A stretch of 44,247 nucleotides of DNA, from positions 351 to 44,597 of the forward strand of contig JAGHQL010000204.1 in NCBI GenBank assembly GCA_020080175.1, read 5' to 3'. Made by a program: the position numbers and the translations under genes. Position 1 is the first letter of the stretch; every line of letters begins with the position of its first letter. Under the pieces are notes generated by a model. The model searched no databases, was not told the origin of the DNA, and was given only the letters and a program-made list of their open reading frames with translations. Shown piece after piece: positions 31,045-41,086 of this stretch. The stretch comes from Glutinoglossum americanum (lineage: Eukaryota; Ascomycota; Geoglossomycetes; Geoglossales; Geoglossaceae).

Positions 31045-32558
31045 TGTAAGCTGAAAGATCTTGATATTCTGAAAAGAAAGAAAAATACTCATATACGGGG
31101 ATAAGTTGCTGAGGAGCTCCCGACAACTCGAGCAGCCAGCCTGACTATAAACGCCATTATTGACTCCTTAATCTCATGTAGAACAGTAAAATAGCTGATG
31201 TAGGCACTCTCTCCAAAAAAAAAAAAAAGGGAGTGGGCCCGATAAAGAAAGTAAGGCTGCGATCAAATTACTAGGTACTTTGGCATTGTCCAATCATGAA
31301 TTAGCCAACGTTATTCCGTATGTAGCGATCTGTCTGGTACTTTTGCAACATCCAATGATAATACCAAATTCCTTTCTGTCAGCGCCCTATTCAACATGCT
31401 CAGCTTTGGCGTCCCGACATTCTAACCCTATCACGCCTTATGTCTAGGCAGTACATCCGCTCGAAATAGCATCCTCAGTAGTCTACTCAGCAAAATGACT
31501 GTTCTCACATTATGGGATTCTGTCCGATACCACCAACCTGTTGTGCTAGTGACAGCCATCTCGGTCTTTGTAGCAAAAGTGGTATTGCGAGCCCTACGAG
31601 CTTGCAGGTTTGGGGAAATTCTCCTAGGAGTAATTTCTACCTAGAATCTTTTCCTCTGTAGTTTAATAAGTGGTGAGTACGCATGTGGCGGGTGGGAATG
31701 TTTTATCTTGTGTGTATGCGTAGAACTAGTAATTCATATTCACTATGAACTCATCGGTAGACCGTGATCAGATACCTCAGGTTGTAGTGGGGAAAAATGA
31801 GCGAGACCCCATGAACTTTTTTCGCTGCATACAAAGCTCGGTGAATCGAGTATCAGGCACTTCGAGAATTAAATAAAACATGTTGGCTGATTCCATATTC
31901 TGAGCTTTTTGACCTGTGCTATGAAGCCCTTGGAATTTGCATATGGATACAATACACTATAGAACTCTTGTCTATGATTATTATTTAAGCTCCAATGTGT
32001 GAGTCAGAGTATTTCTCTTGGTTATTATACCTCTCTTATCTGACCAAGCGAAAGGGTTGCACAACGCTAGGTAGCTAATAGAGCAATGTCCTCTAGTAAC
32101 AGCTAAGCGGGCTTGGAGGGTATAGATTCACTGTACCTTCAGGAGTGGTCATCTTCGCGAGTATTCAAGCACATTAATTTGTGGGACTTATTCTGATAGA
32201 ATGGGTTTGATCGCCGTGGTTTCTATGACAAGCCTCAATGAGAGGGTTGTATATATGTGCATATATACATATATACATATATATAACTAAGGCTCGGGCT
32301 GACTTATCGACACTAGCCAGCAACTGATCGACTAATTTGTAATAATTTAAGGCTAGAAGTTTACTATCCTCTCCCCATCCATCGACTTCCGAAAGATCCG
32401 GACGTTATGCTTGGGCTTCGGTCAAGCCAAATTGGGCATTAATTTGCACGTGACCTGGCGTCTCAGGATTTCAGTGATACACGACTTGCACCGCGAACGA
32501 ATGTGATAATCCCACTTCTATATACTTAGGGATCTGATAGCTCTTTTGAGGTATCAGA
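31045..32558. other. Gene-poor region upstream of HRQ1
   Basis: About 1.5 kb between divergent genes. It contains a run of A near 31215, a 49-codon open frame at 31495-31644 with one hydrophobic segment, and an alternating TATA/CATA tract at about 32247-32286. No confident gene. Confidence 0.5.
32247..32286. repeat. Alternating AT/CA microsatellite
   Basis: TATATG, CATATA and TACATA units, largely self-complementary and similar to the tract near 28452-28483. Confidence 0.7.
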
Positions 32559-35500
32559 ATGCCCAGGTTAAAGGCCACGTCAGTGTCGGATCGTGTTGCC
32601 AAGAAGAGGAAGAGAAGGCAGCCCGAGGACTCTGAAGACGTGCTATCCTCTGCCGCAAGTAGCGGTTCTCCTCCTCCAACAACGACAATCCCAACGAAGA
32701 CCAATGATGGTGGGAAGAAGCCCCGAAGAGTTGGTAAAACGGGCAAAGTAGTACCTTCTCTTAGTAGAAGCTCTTCTTCCGGTAGCCTCGTCACGTCTGA
32801 CATACCATGGCCGGAACATTTCACCGTTCTGGGGCAGACCCATAAAGCGTTGAACCTGGTTTTCACGTTTTGCTGTACCAGAAAGCATCTGGCCACTACA
32901 TTCTCCACTATCAAGACTGCCGTCGAGGCGCATATAAAGCGGGAGCTCAAGATCGAAGATATTGCCCAAATCAAAGCACTCATGCCGAGGTCGGTGAATT
33001 TTGTGTATGTGGACGAGGAGATGCTACAAGTACACGTGCTAGGAGATATTGAAAGCGCGAGGGCTAAGAGAAAAAAGGAGGATGTTTTTGCTGGCCCAGA
33101 AGCGGAGGGGGCTGCAGAATGTCGGGAAGAACTGTTATTTGAATTCGTAGACGGTGATCTGAAGAGACAAGTGCGGCACACAAAGACCGGCGAACCAACG
33201 AACCCAGCTAGGAGGCTTAGAGACGAGGATCTAAAGATGCCTGTGTTTTCTCAAAAGCAGATGACGAATTTAATCAATAGAAGGAACGCAAAGTTTATGT
33301 CAGCCGTCAATGCTTTCCTGAATCAATGTGCGACTAGCGGAGAGGATCCGGTGTTAGCCATCCAGAAGGAATCAGAAACCTTTATACCAATCAAAACAAG
33401 CTCGGTGGATGGAACCTCGGCATCACACCAACAGGTTCCGAGGGTACCAGCTCAGATCCCAACGGAACGGAGGTTGATATCTGAAATCATTGCCGAGATA
33501 AAGGCAATGGACTGGTACACCGGGCAAATAGTACACGATGGACATCGCGTCTTCGATCCACAGCCACCAATATACGGGAACCTGAACTTTCAGCTCTCCC
33601 AATCGATGGTTAATGCATTGTACAACACTCGCGGTATAACGCAGTTCTATTCACACCAAGCTGAAGCCATCAATAACCTCTACGAAGGCCAACATGTGAT
33701 CGTTTCCACATCTACCAGCTCCGGCAAGTCGCTTATCTACCAAATTCCAGTTCTCCACGAGTTAGAGAAGGACAGGAATACACGAGCAATGTACATTTTC
33801 CCTACTAAAGCCTTGGCACAGGATCAGAAAAGGAGCTTGAAGGAGATGTTAAAATTTATGGAGGGCTTGAAAGATCTTATCGTTGAAACTTTTGATGGGG
33901 ATACTGCCATGGCAGACCGAAATCTTATCAGGGATGAGGGCAGGATTATCTTCACAAACCCGGACATGTTGCACATTACGATCCTACCGCAAGAGGACAG
34001 CTGGAGAGCGTTCCTTAAGAATTTGAGATTCGTTGTCGTTGATGAACTTCACGTCTACAATGGCCTTTTTGGCTCGCACGTGGCGTTTATTATGAGAAGG
34101 TTACGGAGGATATGCGCTGCAGTTGGCAACCGCTATGTCAAATTCATATCCTGCTCGGCTACAGTTGCGAATCCGGAGAACCACATGAAGACAATCTTTG
34201 GCATCGACGGAGTCCGCCTTACGGATTTTGATGGCTCCCCCTCAGGCCGCAAGGAATTCCTTTGCTGGAACACCCCCTTTAAGGATCCTCAGGACCCGTC
34301 GTCGGGCCGCGGTAGTACCATTGTAGAAACAGCAAGATTATTTGTCCAGCTCATTCTACGTGGAGTACGGGCGATTGCTTTTTGCCGCGTCCGCAAACAA
34401 TGTGAGCTCTTGATAGGCGCTGTCAGGGCTGAACTGACCTCGCTTGAGAGATCGGAGGTTATGGCACGAGTGATGGCATATAGGGGTGGCTACACGCCCC
34501 AAGATCGACGGAAAATTGAAAAGGAGATGTTTGAGGGGAAGCTAATGGGTATCGTGGCCACCAACGCTCTAGAACTGGGTGTCGACATAGGATCACTGGA
34601 TGCAGTGATTACAATGGGTTTTCCATACACTATCGCTAATTTAAGGCAACAGAGTGGCAGGGCCGGCCGAAGGAACAAGGATTCGTTATCCGTTCTGGTT
34701 GGAGACGGATTTCCGACTGATCAATATTACATGGATAATCCGGATGAGCTTTTCACGAAACCTAATTGCGAACTCCAGGTGGATCTAGAGAACGTGCTTG
34801 TGTTAGAAGGCCACGTTCAATGTGCAGCGTACGAAATGCCTATACGGCCAGACGAGGACAAAATCTACTTTGGCGAGAACCTCCCTGAGATCGCGGAGGA
34901 GAGGATGGTCAGTGACTCATTGGGCTTTTACCACTGCAATGAGCGGTTTAGGCCTTACCCCTCCAAGTTCGTCCCGATTCGAGATACGGAAGACGGGAAT
35001 TTCGCCGTCGTGGACATCTCGAACGGCCGAAATGCTGTCATTGAAGAGGTCGAACCATCGAGGGCATATTTCACCGTCTACGAAGGTGGTATTTTCCTAC
35101 ACCAAGGCCTCACATACCTCGTCAAGGAGTTCTCTCTAGAGCGCAAGCTCGCAAAGGTCGAACTCGTCAAAGTTGATTGGACGACCCAGCAACGAGACTT
35201 CACGGACATCGACCCTGTCGAAACTGAAGCTATTCGTAGTATTCCCGGTTCCCAATCCCGCGCCTTCTTCGGTTCTATAATTATCCGCGCCACCGTCTTC
35301 GGCTTCTTCAAACTCGACAAAGCGGGCCGAATCCTCGATGCCGTCGAAGTCGACAACCCACCCGTCGAAATCCCCTCCAAGGGCCTCTGGCTCGACGTCC
35401 CCAAGCTAGCCCTTGACATTCTGAAATCCCGTCGCTTGAACGTCGCAGGTGCAATCCACGCAGCCGAACACGCTGTCCTGTCATTGATGCCGAATTTCGT

Positions 35501-35933
35501 CGTCAGTCTACCGGGAGACGTCCGCACGGAATGTAAAGCTCCGACCAAGGAATTCGCAAAACGAGAAACTAACCGTAAACGCCCCGCTAGACTAACGTTC
35601 TACGACGCGAAAGGCGGCGCGGGCGGGAGCGGAATCAGCACGAAAGCCTTCGAGTTCATCGACCTGCTCCTCAAACAGGCCTGCGAGCGTGTAGAAGCCT
35701 GTTGTTGTCCGGAGGGCTGCGTGGAGTGCGTCTGCAGCGAGCGATGCAAGGAGGCGAATGTGGTCATGTCGAAGGCGGGGTCGGCAGTTATTCTGAGGAC
35801 GTTGCTGGGGTGGGAGGTCGACGTTGAGAGGTTGCCGTGGGGAGAAGAGGAGACGGTGAAAGCGGGGATCGAGACGGTTGTTTTGGCCGAGGAGGTGAGG
35901 CCAAAGGGGAGGAGGGAGGTTGCCGTCCGTTAA
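32559..35933 (+). CDS. HRQ1: HRQ1-type 3'-5' DNA helicase (RecQ4 relative)
   Basis: One uninterrupted exon of 1124 residues, the only large intronless enzyme gene here. Order: basic disordered N-terminus with a Ser run; an N-terminal domain (FTVLGQTHKALNLVFTFCCT); two RecA-like domains with Walker A STSTSSGKSLIYQIP (K390), motif II DELH (495-498), SATVANP motif III, and motif VI QQSGRAGRR (from Q697); and a C-terminal DUF1998-type domain with a cysteine cluster (about 1042-1064, ACCCPEGCVECVC). This order matches Hrq1/MrfA helicases. Yeast Hrq1 acts in repair of DNA crosslinks and at telomeres. No breaks or missing motifs are seen. The ATG at 32559 gives a full N-terminus. Confidence 0.96.
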   Translation: MPRLKATSVSDRVAKKRKRRQPEDSEDVLSSAASSGSPPPTTTIPTKTNDGGKKPRRVGKTGKVVPSLSRSSSSGSLVTSDIPWPEHFTVLGQTHKALNLVFTFCCTRKHLATTFSTIKTAVEAHIKRELKIEDIAQIKALMPRSVNFVYVDEEMLQVHVLGDIESARAKRKKEDVFAGPEAEGAAECREELLFEFVDGDLKRQVRHTKTGEPTNPARRLRDEDLKMPVFSQKQMTNLINRRNAKFMSAVNAFLNQCATSGEDPVLAIQKESETFIPIKTSSVDGTSASHQQVPRVPAQIPTERRLISEIIAEIKAMDWYTGQIVHDGHRVFDPQPPIYGNLNFQLSQSMVNALYNTRGITQFYSHQAEAINNLYEGQHVIVSTSTSSGKSLIYQIPVLHELEKDRNTRAMYIFPTKALAQDQKRSLKEMLKFMEGLKDLIVETFDGDTAMADRNLIRDEGRIIFTNPDMLHITILPQEDSWRAFLKNLRFVVVDELHVYNGLFGSHVAFIMRRLRRICAAVGNRYVKFISCSATVANPENHMKTIFGIDGVRLTDFDGSPSGRKEFLCWNTPFKDPQDPSSGRGSTIVETARLFVQLILRGVRAIAFCRVRKQCELLIGAVRAELTSLERSEVMARVMAYRGGYTPQDRRKIEKEMFEGKLMGIVATNALELGVDIGSLDAVITMGFPYTIANLRQQSGRAGRRNKDSLSVLVGDGFPTDQYYMDNPDELFTKPNCELQVDLENVLVLEGHVQCAAYEMPIRPDEDKIYFGENLPEIAEERMVSDSLGFYHCNERFRPYPSKFVPIRDTEDGNFAVVDISNGRNAVIEEVEPSRAYFTVYEGGIFLHQGLTYLVKEFSLERKLAKVELVKVDWTTQQRDFTDIDPVETEAIRSIPGSQSRAFFGSIIIRATVFGFFKLDKAGRILDAVEVDNPPVEIPSKGLWLDVPKLALDILKSRRLNVAGAIHAAEHAVLSLMPNFVVSLPGDVRTECKAPTKEFAKRETNRKRPARLTFYDAKGGAGGSGISTKAFEFIDLLLKQACERVEACCCPEGCVECVCSERCKEANVVMSKAGSAVILRTLLGWEVDVERLPWGEEETVKAGIETVVLAEEVRPKGRREVAVR

Positions 35934-36496
35934 GGGGAAATGAGATAAATAAGGGTTTAGAGTGGGTCTTGGCGCTGGTGGTGCTATTGTTCTACGACTA
36001 CATCGTTCAAGGGGCGCTATCGTTCCAAGACCTTAATTTAACATCCGTCCGATATGGGCGGAAAATAATTCTTACATACTCCCTCCCCCCGAATAACTGC
36101 CTCACCCAACCAGGTTCATCCCATCCCATCCAATCCGCTAGACGCACCAAATCACCCAAACATATGCAAAAGAGCGTGTATTATATGCTGTCCTCGTAAA
36201 CCGCGTCCGTCATAAAGCATGAGAATGAAAAAGAGAGCATTAAAGAGGCAAGGGAACAAAAAACCCCCCCGTGTGTATATCCATGACCCCATCCATCATG
36301 ACCGCGTTGTTTTTCGTCGAATGGAAATAAGTACAACGGAAGAGAAGAAAAAAAAAAATCGCAACGGGGATTATAAAAAATTATCCCGGATAATCAACAC
36401 CGCGCCTTTTCCTCCCCAAGGTGAAAAACAAACCTAACCTAACGTGTCAAGACATAGCATAGATACAAAAACCCCCGATCCCAAAACCGCAACTCA
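35934..36496. other. Convergent intergenic region
   Basis: About 560 bp between the 3' ends of HRQ1 and the Kelch-type gene, AT-rich with A-runs. It should hold both 3' UTRs. No gene is seen. Confidence 0.55.
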
Positions 36497-39161
36497 TCAG
36501 AACCTCTCCTCAAACGAGGCCGTCCGCCTCCTCGACGTATCTTGCTGGTACGCCCTCGCCGGGTGAGCCACCCCACCCGAACCGCTCCCTTGCGCCATAA
36601 GCGGATCGCCCCTCTCTTCCGGCGAAACCGGCGACGTCGGACCGCCTTCGTGCTCGGGGGTAACCACCAGACTCGGGATGGCGGCTTGAGAATAACGATC
36701 TGGCTCGGTGGATGCGGAGACGTCGGATACGTCGCGGGAATGGGGGGGCCGGGTGGAGGCGACTGAACCGACTGCGCGCCTGGAGATGGGAGATGTGGTG
36801 CCCGGCCGTGGGCCGTGCGTTTGGGGTACTTGAGTCATTTGGGGGGCCTCGCCCATTTCATGGATGGGAGCTGTGTGTTGGGGTTAGTGGAATTAATGGA
36901 TGGGTATATCAGATTTAGGATGGGAGGAATTGGTTTAGTGGAATCGATGGGAGCGACCTACCAGCTAGTTCAAAAAGTTCCCTACCACCAAGTTCCCCAG
37001 TAAATGCCTCGGCTATAGTAACTGGCGGTTCCTCAGGTTGAGCTGGAACAAGAAGGCTGCCGACAAGAGGGCTGCCGGGAGTAGGGACACTAGGGTCTTC
37101 GGATGTGACGGTAGGAGTCTTGGGAGCTGGTGTTGATGAGTTCAACCAAGGCCAGACATTCCCGGAGATCGAATGCGAATTATAGCTCCCGCTGCGTTGA
37201 TTACGTTTGTTTCTGTAATGAAGCATGAAGCATGTCGCAATTGCACTGATGGCTACTAGACCCAGAACAACACCAAGGAGGGGAGCAACCCATGATGGGA
37301 TGCCACCTTTGGCCGGAGGGCCTGGTATCGGAACGCTCGGTCGTGTGGAGTTGGTCGGTGCAGCCTTGTATGGGTAGTATGTAGTGATGCTTCCAGAGTA
37401 CTTAGCACCGAAAAGCGACGGGAGAGCATTGTCACCCCAAGTGGTAGGGCTGGTTGTAGTTGCACCGCCATCCGCGCTATGGACGGTCAGTTGATCCAAC
37501 TACTGAGAGCAACAGGGGGACACTCACTTCCCACCAATATTCTTCACAACAGCATCGGGAACCTTGTATTCAGACCACACATTTGGGTCGTAACCATCCT
37601 GCCACGTCAGATTGTTGAGATTGAAGATCTGGATCATGCCTCCATCCAGACAGCTGGTGGGGTCACCGACTTCCGCAGGGCTGTTACCGCCAACCACAAA
37701 CATTTGATCCGGATATGGCTTTGAACATTTATGCTTCGCACGAGCATGTTGTGTTGTTCCCGAGAACACCTTCGTCCAGATGAAGGATGGGACCGACAGG
37801 ACATAAACATCATCGGAATAGTTAGGGTCTTTCTGACCATCGTAGCCACCATATATGTAAACCGAGTGGGAGGACCCATCTTTCGCAGATGCTACGACGG
37901 AACAGAATTGAGTAAGGGCCCCCGGTATATCCCCTGTTGTGTCTTGTGTGTACCTTGGAACACACGAGTCAGTATTGCTTAAATCCAAGGGTTTACCGCG
38001 ACTTTGCACCACATACCATTTCCGATTGTTTATGTCATAGATTGCAATCTGCTTCATAAATCCGGGACTCACATTTCCCTAAAGGGCATGTCAGCCTAAA
38101 TTTCGGTCTGGATCAGCCAAATCATTTCATCACTCACACTTTCAAAAAGCTGCTGTGATGTTGGGAAATGCAAATCCTCCGGATATATCACACCGCCAAT
38201 TGCTAGAAGCACGCCCTGTGTTGTCACTGGTACCCAGGCGAGCTCTGCATTGGCTCGACCACGTACACCGTCCGGGAGGGTCGAGTTGGCCCATTTCTCG
38301 CTCCTCATCGTCGACATATCGACCGATATCAGAGTATCCGCAGAAATATTGGCCGCTTTAAGGGACGTGGCGTAATTCACGCCCCGATAAATTTCACCCC
38401 AGTTGGTCGCCCTCATTCCGCCAAAGTAAAATCCTAGGTTCTCCGAAGGAACGCTCACACCCGCACCCTGAGTGATGTACCTTGTCATATTGGTCGGGAG
38501 GTTCAAGCTGTTCCAATCCTCCACCCAATCTGGCCTCTGTGCTAGAAAGTGCTGATATTTCTCATAGCCCAAGACCTTGTTGTAGTCTGGCTGAGTGTTA
38601 CTGTCTGTAAGCGCCAAAAGACCCCCGTAAAGAAGTAACTCGTAGTCATTGGCAAACATAGTCCCGTCGTAATAGTTAGGGCCTAAATTATTTGGGGGTA
38701 GTTTCATCGTGTGAAATATATCGCTAACATTCTGTGATGTTTTGAATGCTTCGTTGAAGCTGATATAATACAAGTATGGGCGAGCAGCTAAAGAGGTCAG
38801 TAACATGGAAATGAACAATCGAGTACATGCGCATTAACCTTGATCTAAATCGGTACTGTACGTGCCATCCGCCATGCCTGCAAGAAACGAGAGAAGTCCT
38901 CCATCGATGTACATAGTATCACGGATGACGCCGCCTGCGGAGCATGAGTGACTGTCGCTATATAACGATATCACGAACAAGAGGACGCCTTAACATACTG
39001 CGGGGCTCTTTCCACCAACACATCGTTTCGTTTACCTGTTGTGGAGCCCATCTTCGCTCGAAGCTGCTCGAGGGATTTGGAAGAGACCGCACAGCTATTG
39101 AGACGTATACGACAATCAACGCGACGACCCGCGACACCGACCAAAACGTGTTCGGGGCCAT
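36497..39161 (-). CDS. Kelch-type cell-surface protein with one membrane segment
   Basis: Six exons on the minus strand: 39161-38999, 38934-38839, 38787-38138, 38078-37528, 37476-36962 and 36870-36497, giving 782 residues. A signal peptide (VVALIVVYVSIAVRSLP) is followed by a beta-propeller-like region with Kelch-style strands: DTMYIDGGLLSFL, YELLLYGGLLAL, LGFYFGGMRA, VLLAIGGVIY, VYIYGGYDG and MFVVGGNS. Then come a Thr/Pro stalk, a membrane segment (WVAPLLGVVLGLVAISAIAT) followed by basic RNKRNQR, and a ~185-residue cytoplasmic tail rich in Pro, Ser and Thr. Similar proteins are common in Pezizomycotina and are thought to act at the cell surface; the ligand is unknown. For intron 1 the GTATGT donor at 38998 is used because a nearer GTAAAC donor breaks the frame. 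Confidence 0.88.
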
Positions 39162-39965
39162 CTTCCGTCAGAGAAAATCTGCGGATGCGAAACTGGGAGA
39201 GTCGGACGGATCACTCGATGTGGTTGTTGTCTCACGGCTGGTGGGGTGATTAGGATGTGCGCCGACCTTCCCCATCAGAGAATTAAGCCAGTAAGGATGG
39301 CCCATGGAACAAACCAATCGCCGGGCGCCAATGGACTTGTCTTCCACGCCGCAGATATCCGGGTGGTGGGCTAGTCGTTGCCAGAAATACCCTCCATCAG
39401 AAGAGAAACATCAGCCTCAGAAACCCCCCCGCTTGCTCTTCGCTGTCACCCACCCGCATACACCAGGGCCTTTGTCACTCGAGACTCGAGCGCCACCAAT
39501 TTTTCTTTTCTTTCTCTTCTTTCTTTTTCGCTTTCAACAAAACCAGGACCGCCGGGAATTCTCCGTGTGATCTCCGAACCTTTTTGTGTCGGAGTGGAAG
39601 TCTATCGCTCCGAGACAGGTATGCACGTAGCAGGTACAAGCAGCACTCAGGCACACCGCACAGCATCCAGGCATGTCGTACGATGCAGACGAGGTTTTCA
39701 CGCCAGCCCATCCGTCCGATCATTCCCTAAGGTACTACATCGTAAGTCCGTACTTTATTTACGTACAGCAATCCATATCGACCCGTATTTCATATTGCCC
39801 TCGAGTAAGGACGAGGCTCATCGCTGCCATGTTAGTGCAAGGAATATAGTCAGAGTAGTTATAGCAGAGTACCGCAGCAGAGCAGTTATGGGTGCGGATT
39901 CCATGTAGTGTGGCGAAGCGGCGGGAAGCGAGACCCACCTCTTCTCTCTTCTTTACTGGGGAGCT

Positions 39966-40020
39966 GGAGAACAGAACACGCAGAACAGGCAAGCCAAGAG
40001 AGATAGCGCATCCGCCAAGC
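39966..40020. repeat. 55-bp direct repeat, copy 1
   Basis: Pairs with 40130-40184 without gaps; I count five differences in 55 positions. The best-conserved core is GGCAAGCCAAGAGAGATAG. Confidence 0.85.
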
Positions 40021-40129
40021 ACGCTACTTCACCACCACTACTATACCATAGTAGCAGGTACTCTACATACACTGCGAGTAGAGCCAAGAACTACAGGACA
40101 CCCGGCTACCTGCTCTGCTCTACAATGCC

Positions 40130-40184
40130 GGAGAACAGAGCAGGCAGAAAAGGCAAGCCAAGAGAGATAGGGCATACGCCAAGC
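40130..40184. repeat. 55-bp direct repeat, copy 2
   Basis: Second copy, 164 bp from the first and in the same orientation. The spacer contains a short CTCTAC/GTAGAG hairpin. Confidence 0.85.
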
Positions 40185-41086
40185 GCCCGAGGAGGATACT
40201 GGCTGGGGCGAACAGCAAGGCTCCCACGACAGAGGTAACGTGAATTGCTGAATTGCCGCGTGTGATTGGGCAAAGCTCTCCAGGCTCTGGTCCAGCTGGT
40301 TCGCGTTCTCGATCCACGCGCCAAGGTCCAAGGTACCGCGGACTCTACTGACCCACGAACACCCCGCCCTCGGGCGACCAATCTTCTTCCGTCCCGGGCA
40401 CAGATTTTGACAGCCTGTCTTGCCCGCAGCATGCAGATAAGCAGATGCAACTACTTTGTACTCTGCAGCGCATAGTGGCGTCTTTGCTTGCTGAATCCGG
40501 TCGGATCCATTCAGGCTTCCCGCACCCGCTACGCCTATTCCGTGCTCCTGAGCTTGCACATGAGAGACTGGGGGGCTGGTCGCGGCTTTGGGCTCGATTG
40601 TTCCAGCCAATTCGGCCAATCCAGCCCAATTCGCGGTGAGCCGAATGCCTGCTTGTTTTTGCATCTCCATTCCGTCATCGGCTCGGTTCTATTGGTCTGC
40701 GTCAGCACAGCAGGCTTCCCCAACCTCCCCGCAGCTTGTTTATCTGTGCTGCATTGAATGGTTATGGATCCTACTTGCCGGGTCCATTTGAACCACCATG
40801 ATCCCCACTTCCACTTCCCATCCATCGTCCCCCTCCGTCGTTACACAGGCTTCGGGAAAGTGACAGGCAGCGTACATCAAAAACCAAAGAGGTTTTCGGC
40901 CTTCTGCACTCGCTCGGGAGCTTGGTGTCGAGTCTATAGCTTCGAGGGAGTTCCATTCTTTGTTTTGCGATACCGAACCTGACCTTCGTTGTGCCGCCGT
41001 AATACGATCCAAATACCTGGTTTTGGTATCATTTCAGTCGTTCTGGCAGTCTTGGCTGTGAGTACCTATAGGAATTGGCCGCAAAA

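Larger units (their letters stand above)
39162..41086. other. Long divergent intergenic region with a direct repeat
   Basis: About 1.9 kb between the Kelch-type gene (-) and the proline-rich wall protein gene (+). Many overlapping open frames on both strands reflect a scarcity of stop codons; none shows a signal peptide, domain or splice-consistent extension. A 55-bp direct repeat lies at 39966 and 40130. The region may hold long promoters of both surface-protein genes. Confidence 0.55.

Noticed and set aside
32471-33181. 236-codon minus-strand open frame
   Set aside because: It is antisense to the N-terminal part of HRQ1, whose coding frame is certain.
40041-40670. 209-codon minus-strand open frame as a gene
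   Set aside because: Several overlapping frames on both strands are open here, none has a signal peptide, domain or splice-consistent neighbour, and a 55-bp non-coding repeat overlaps it.
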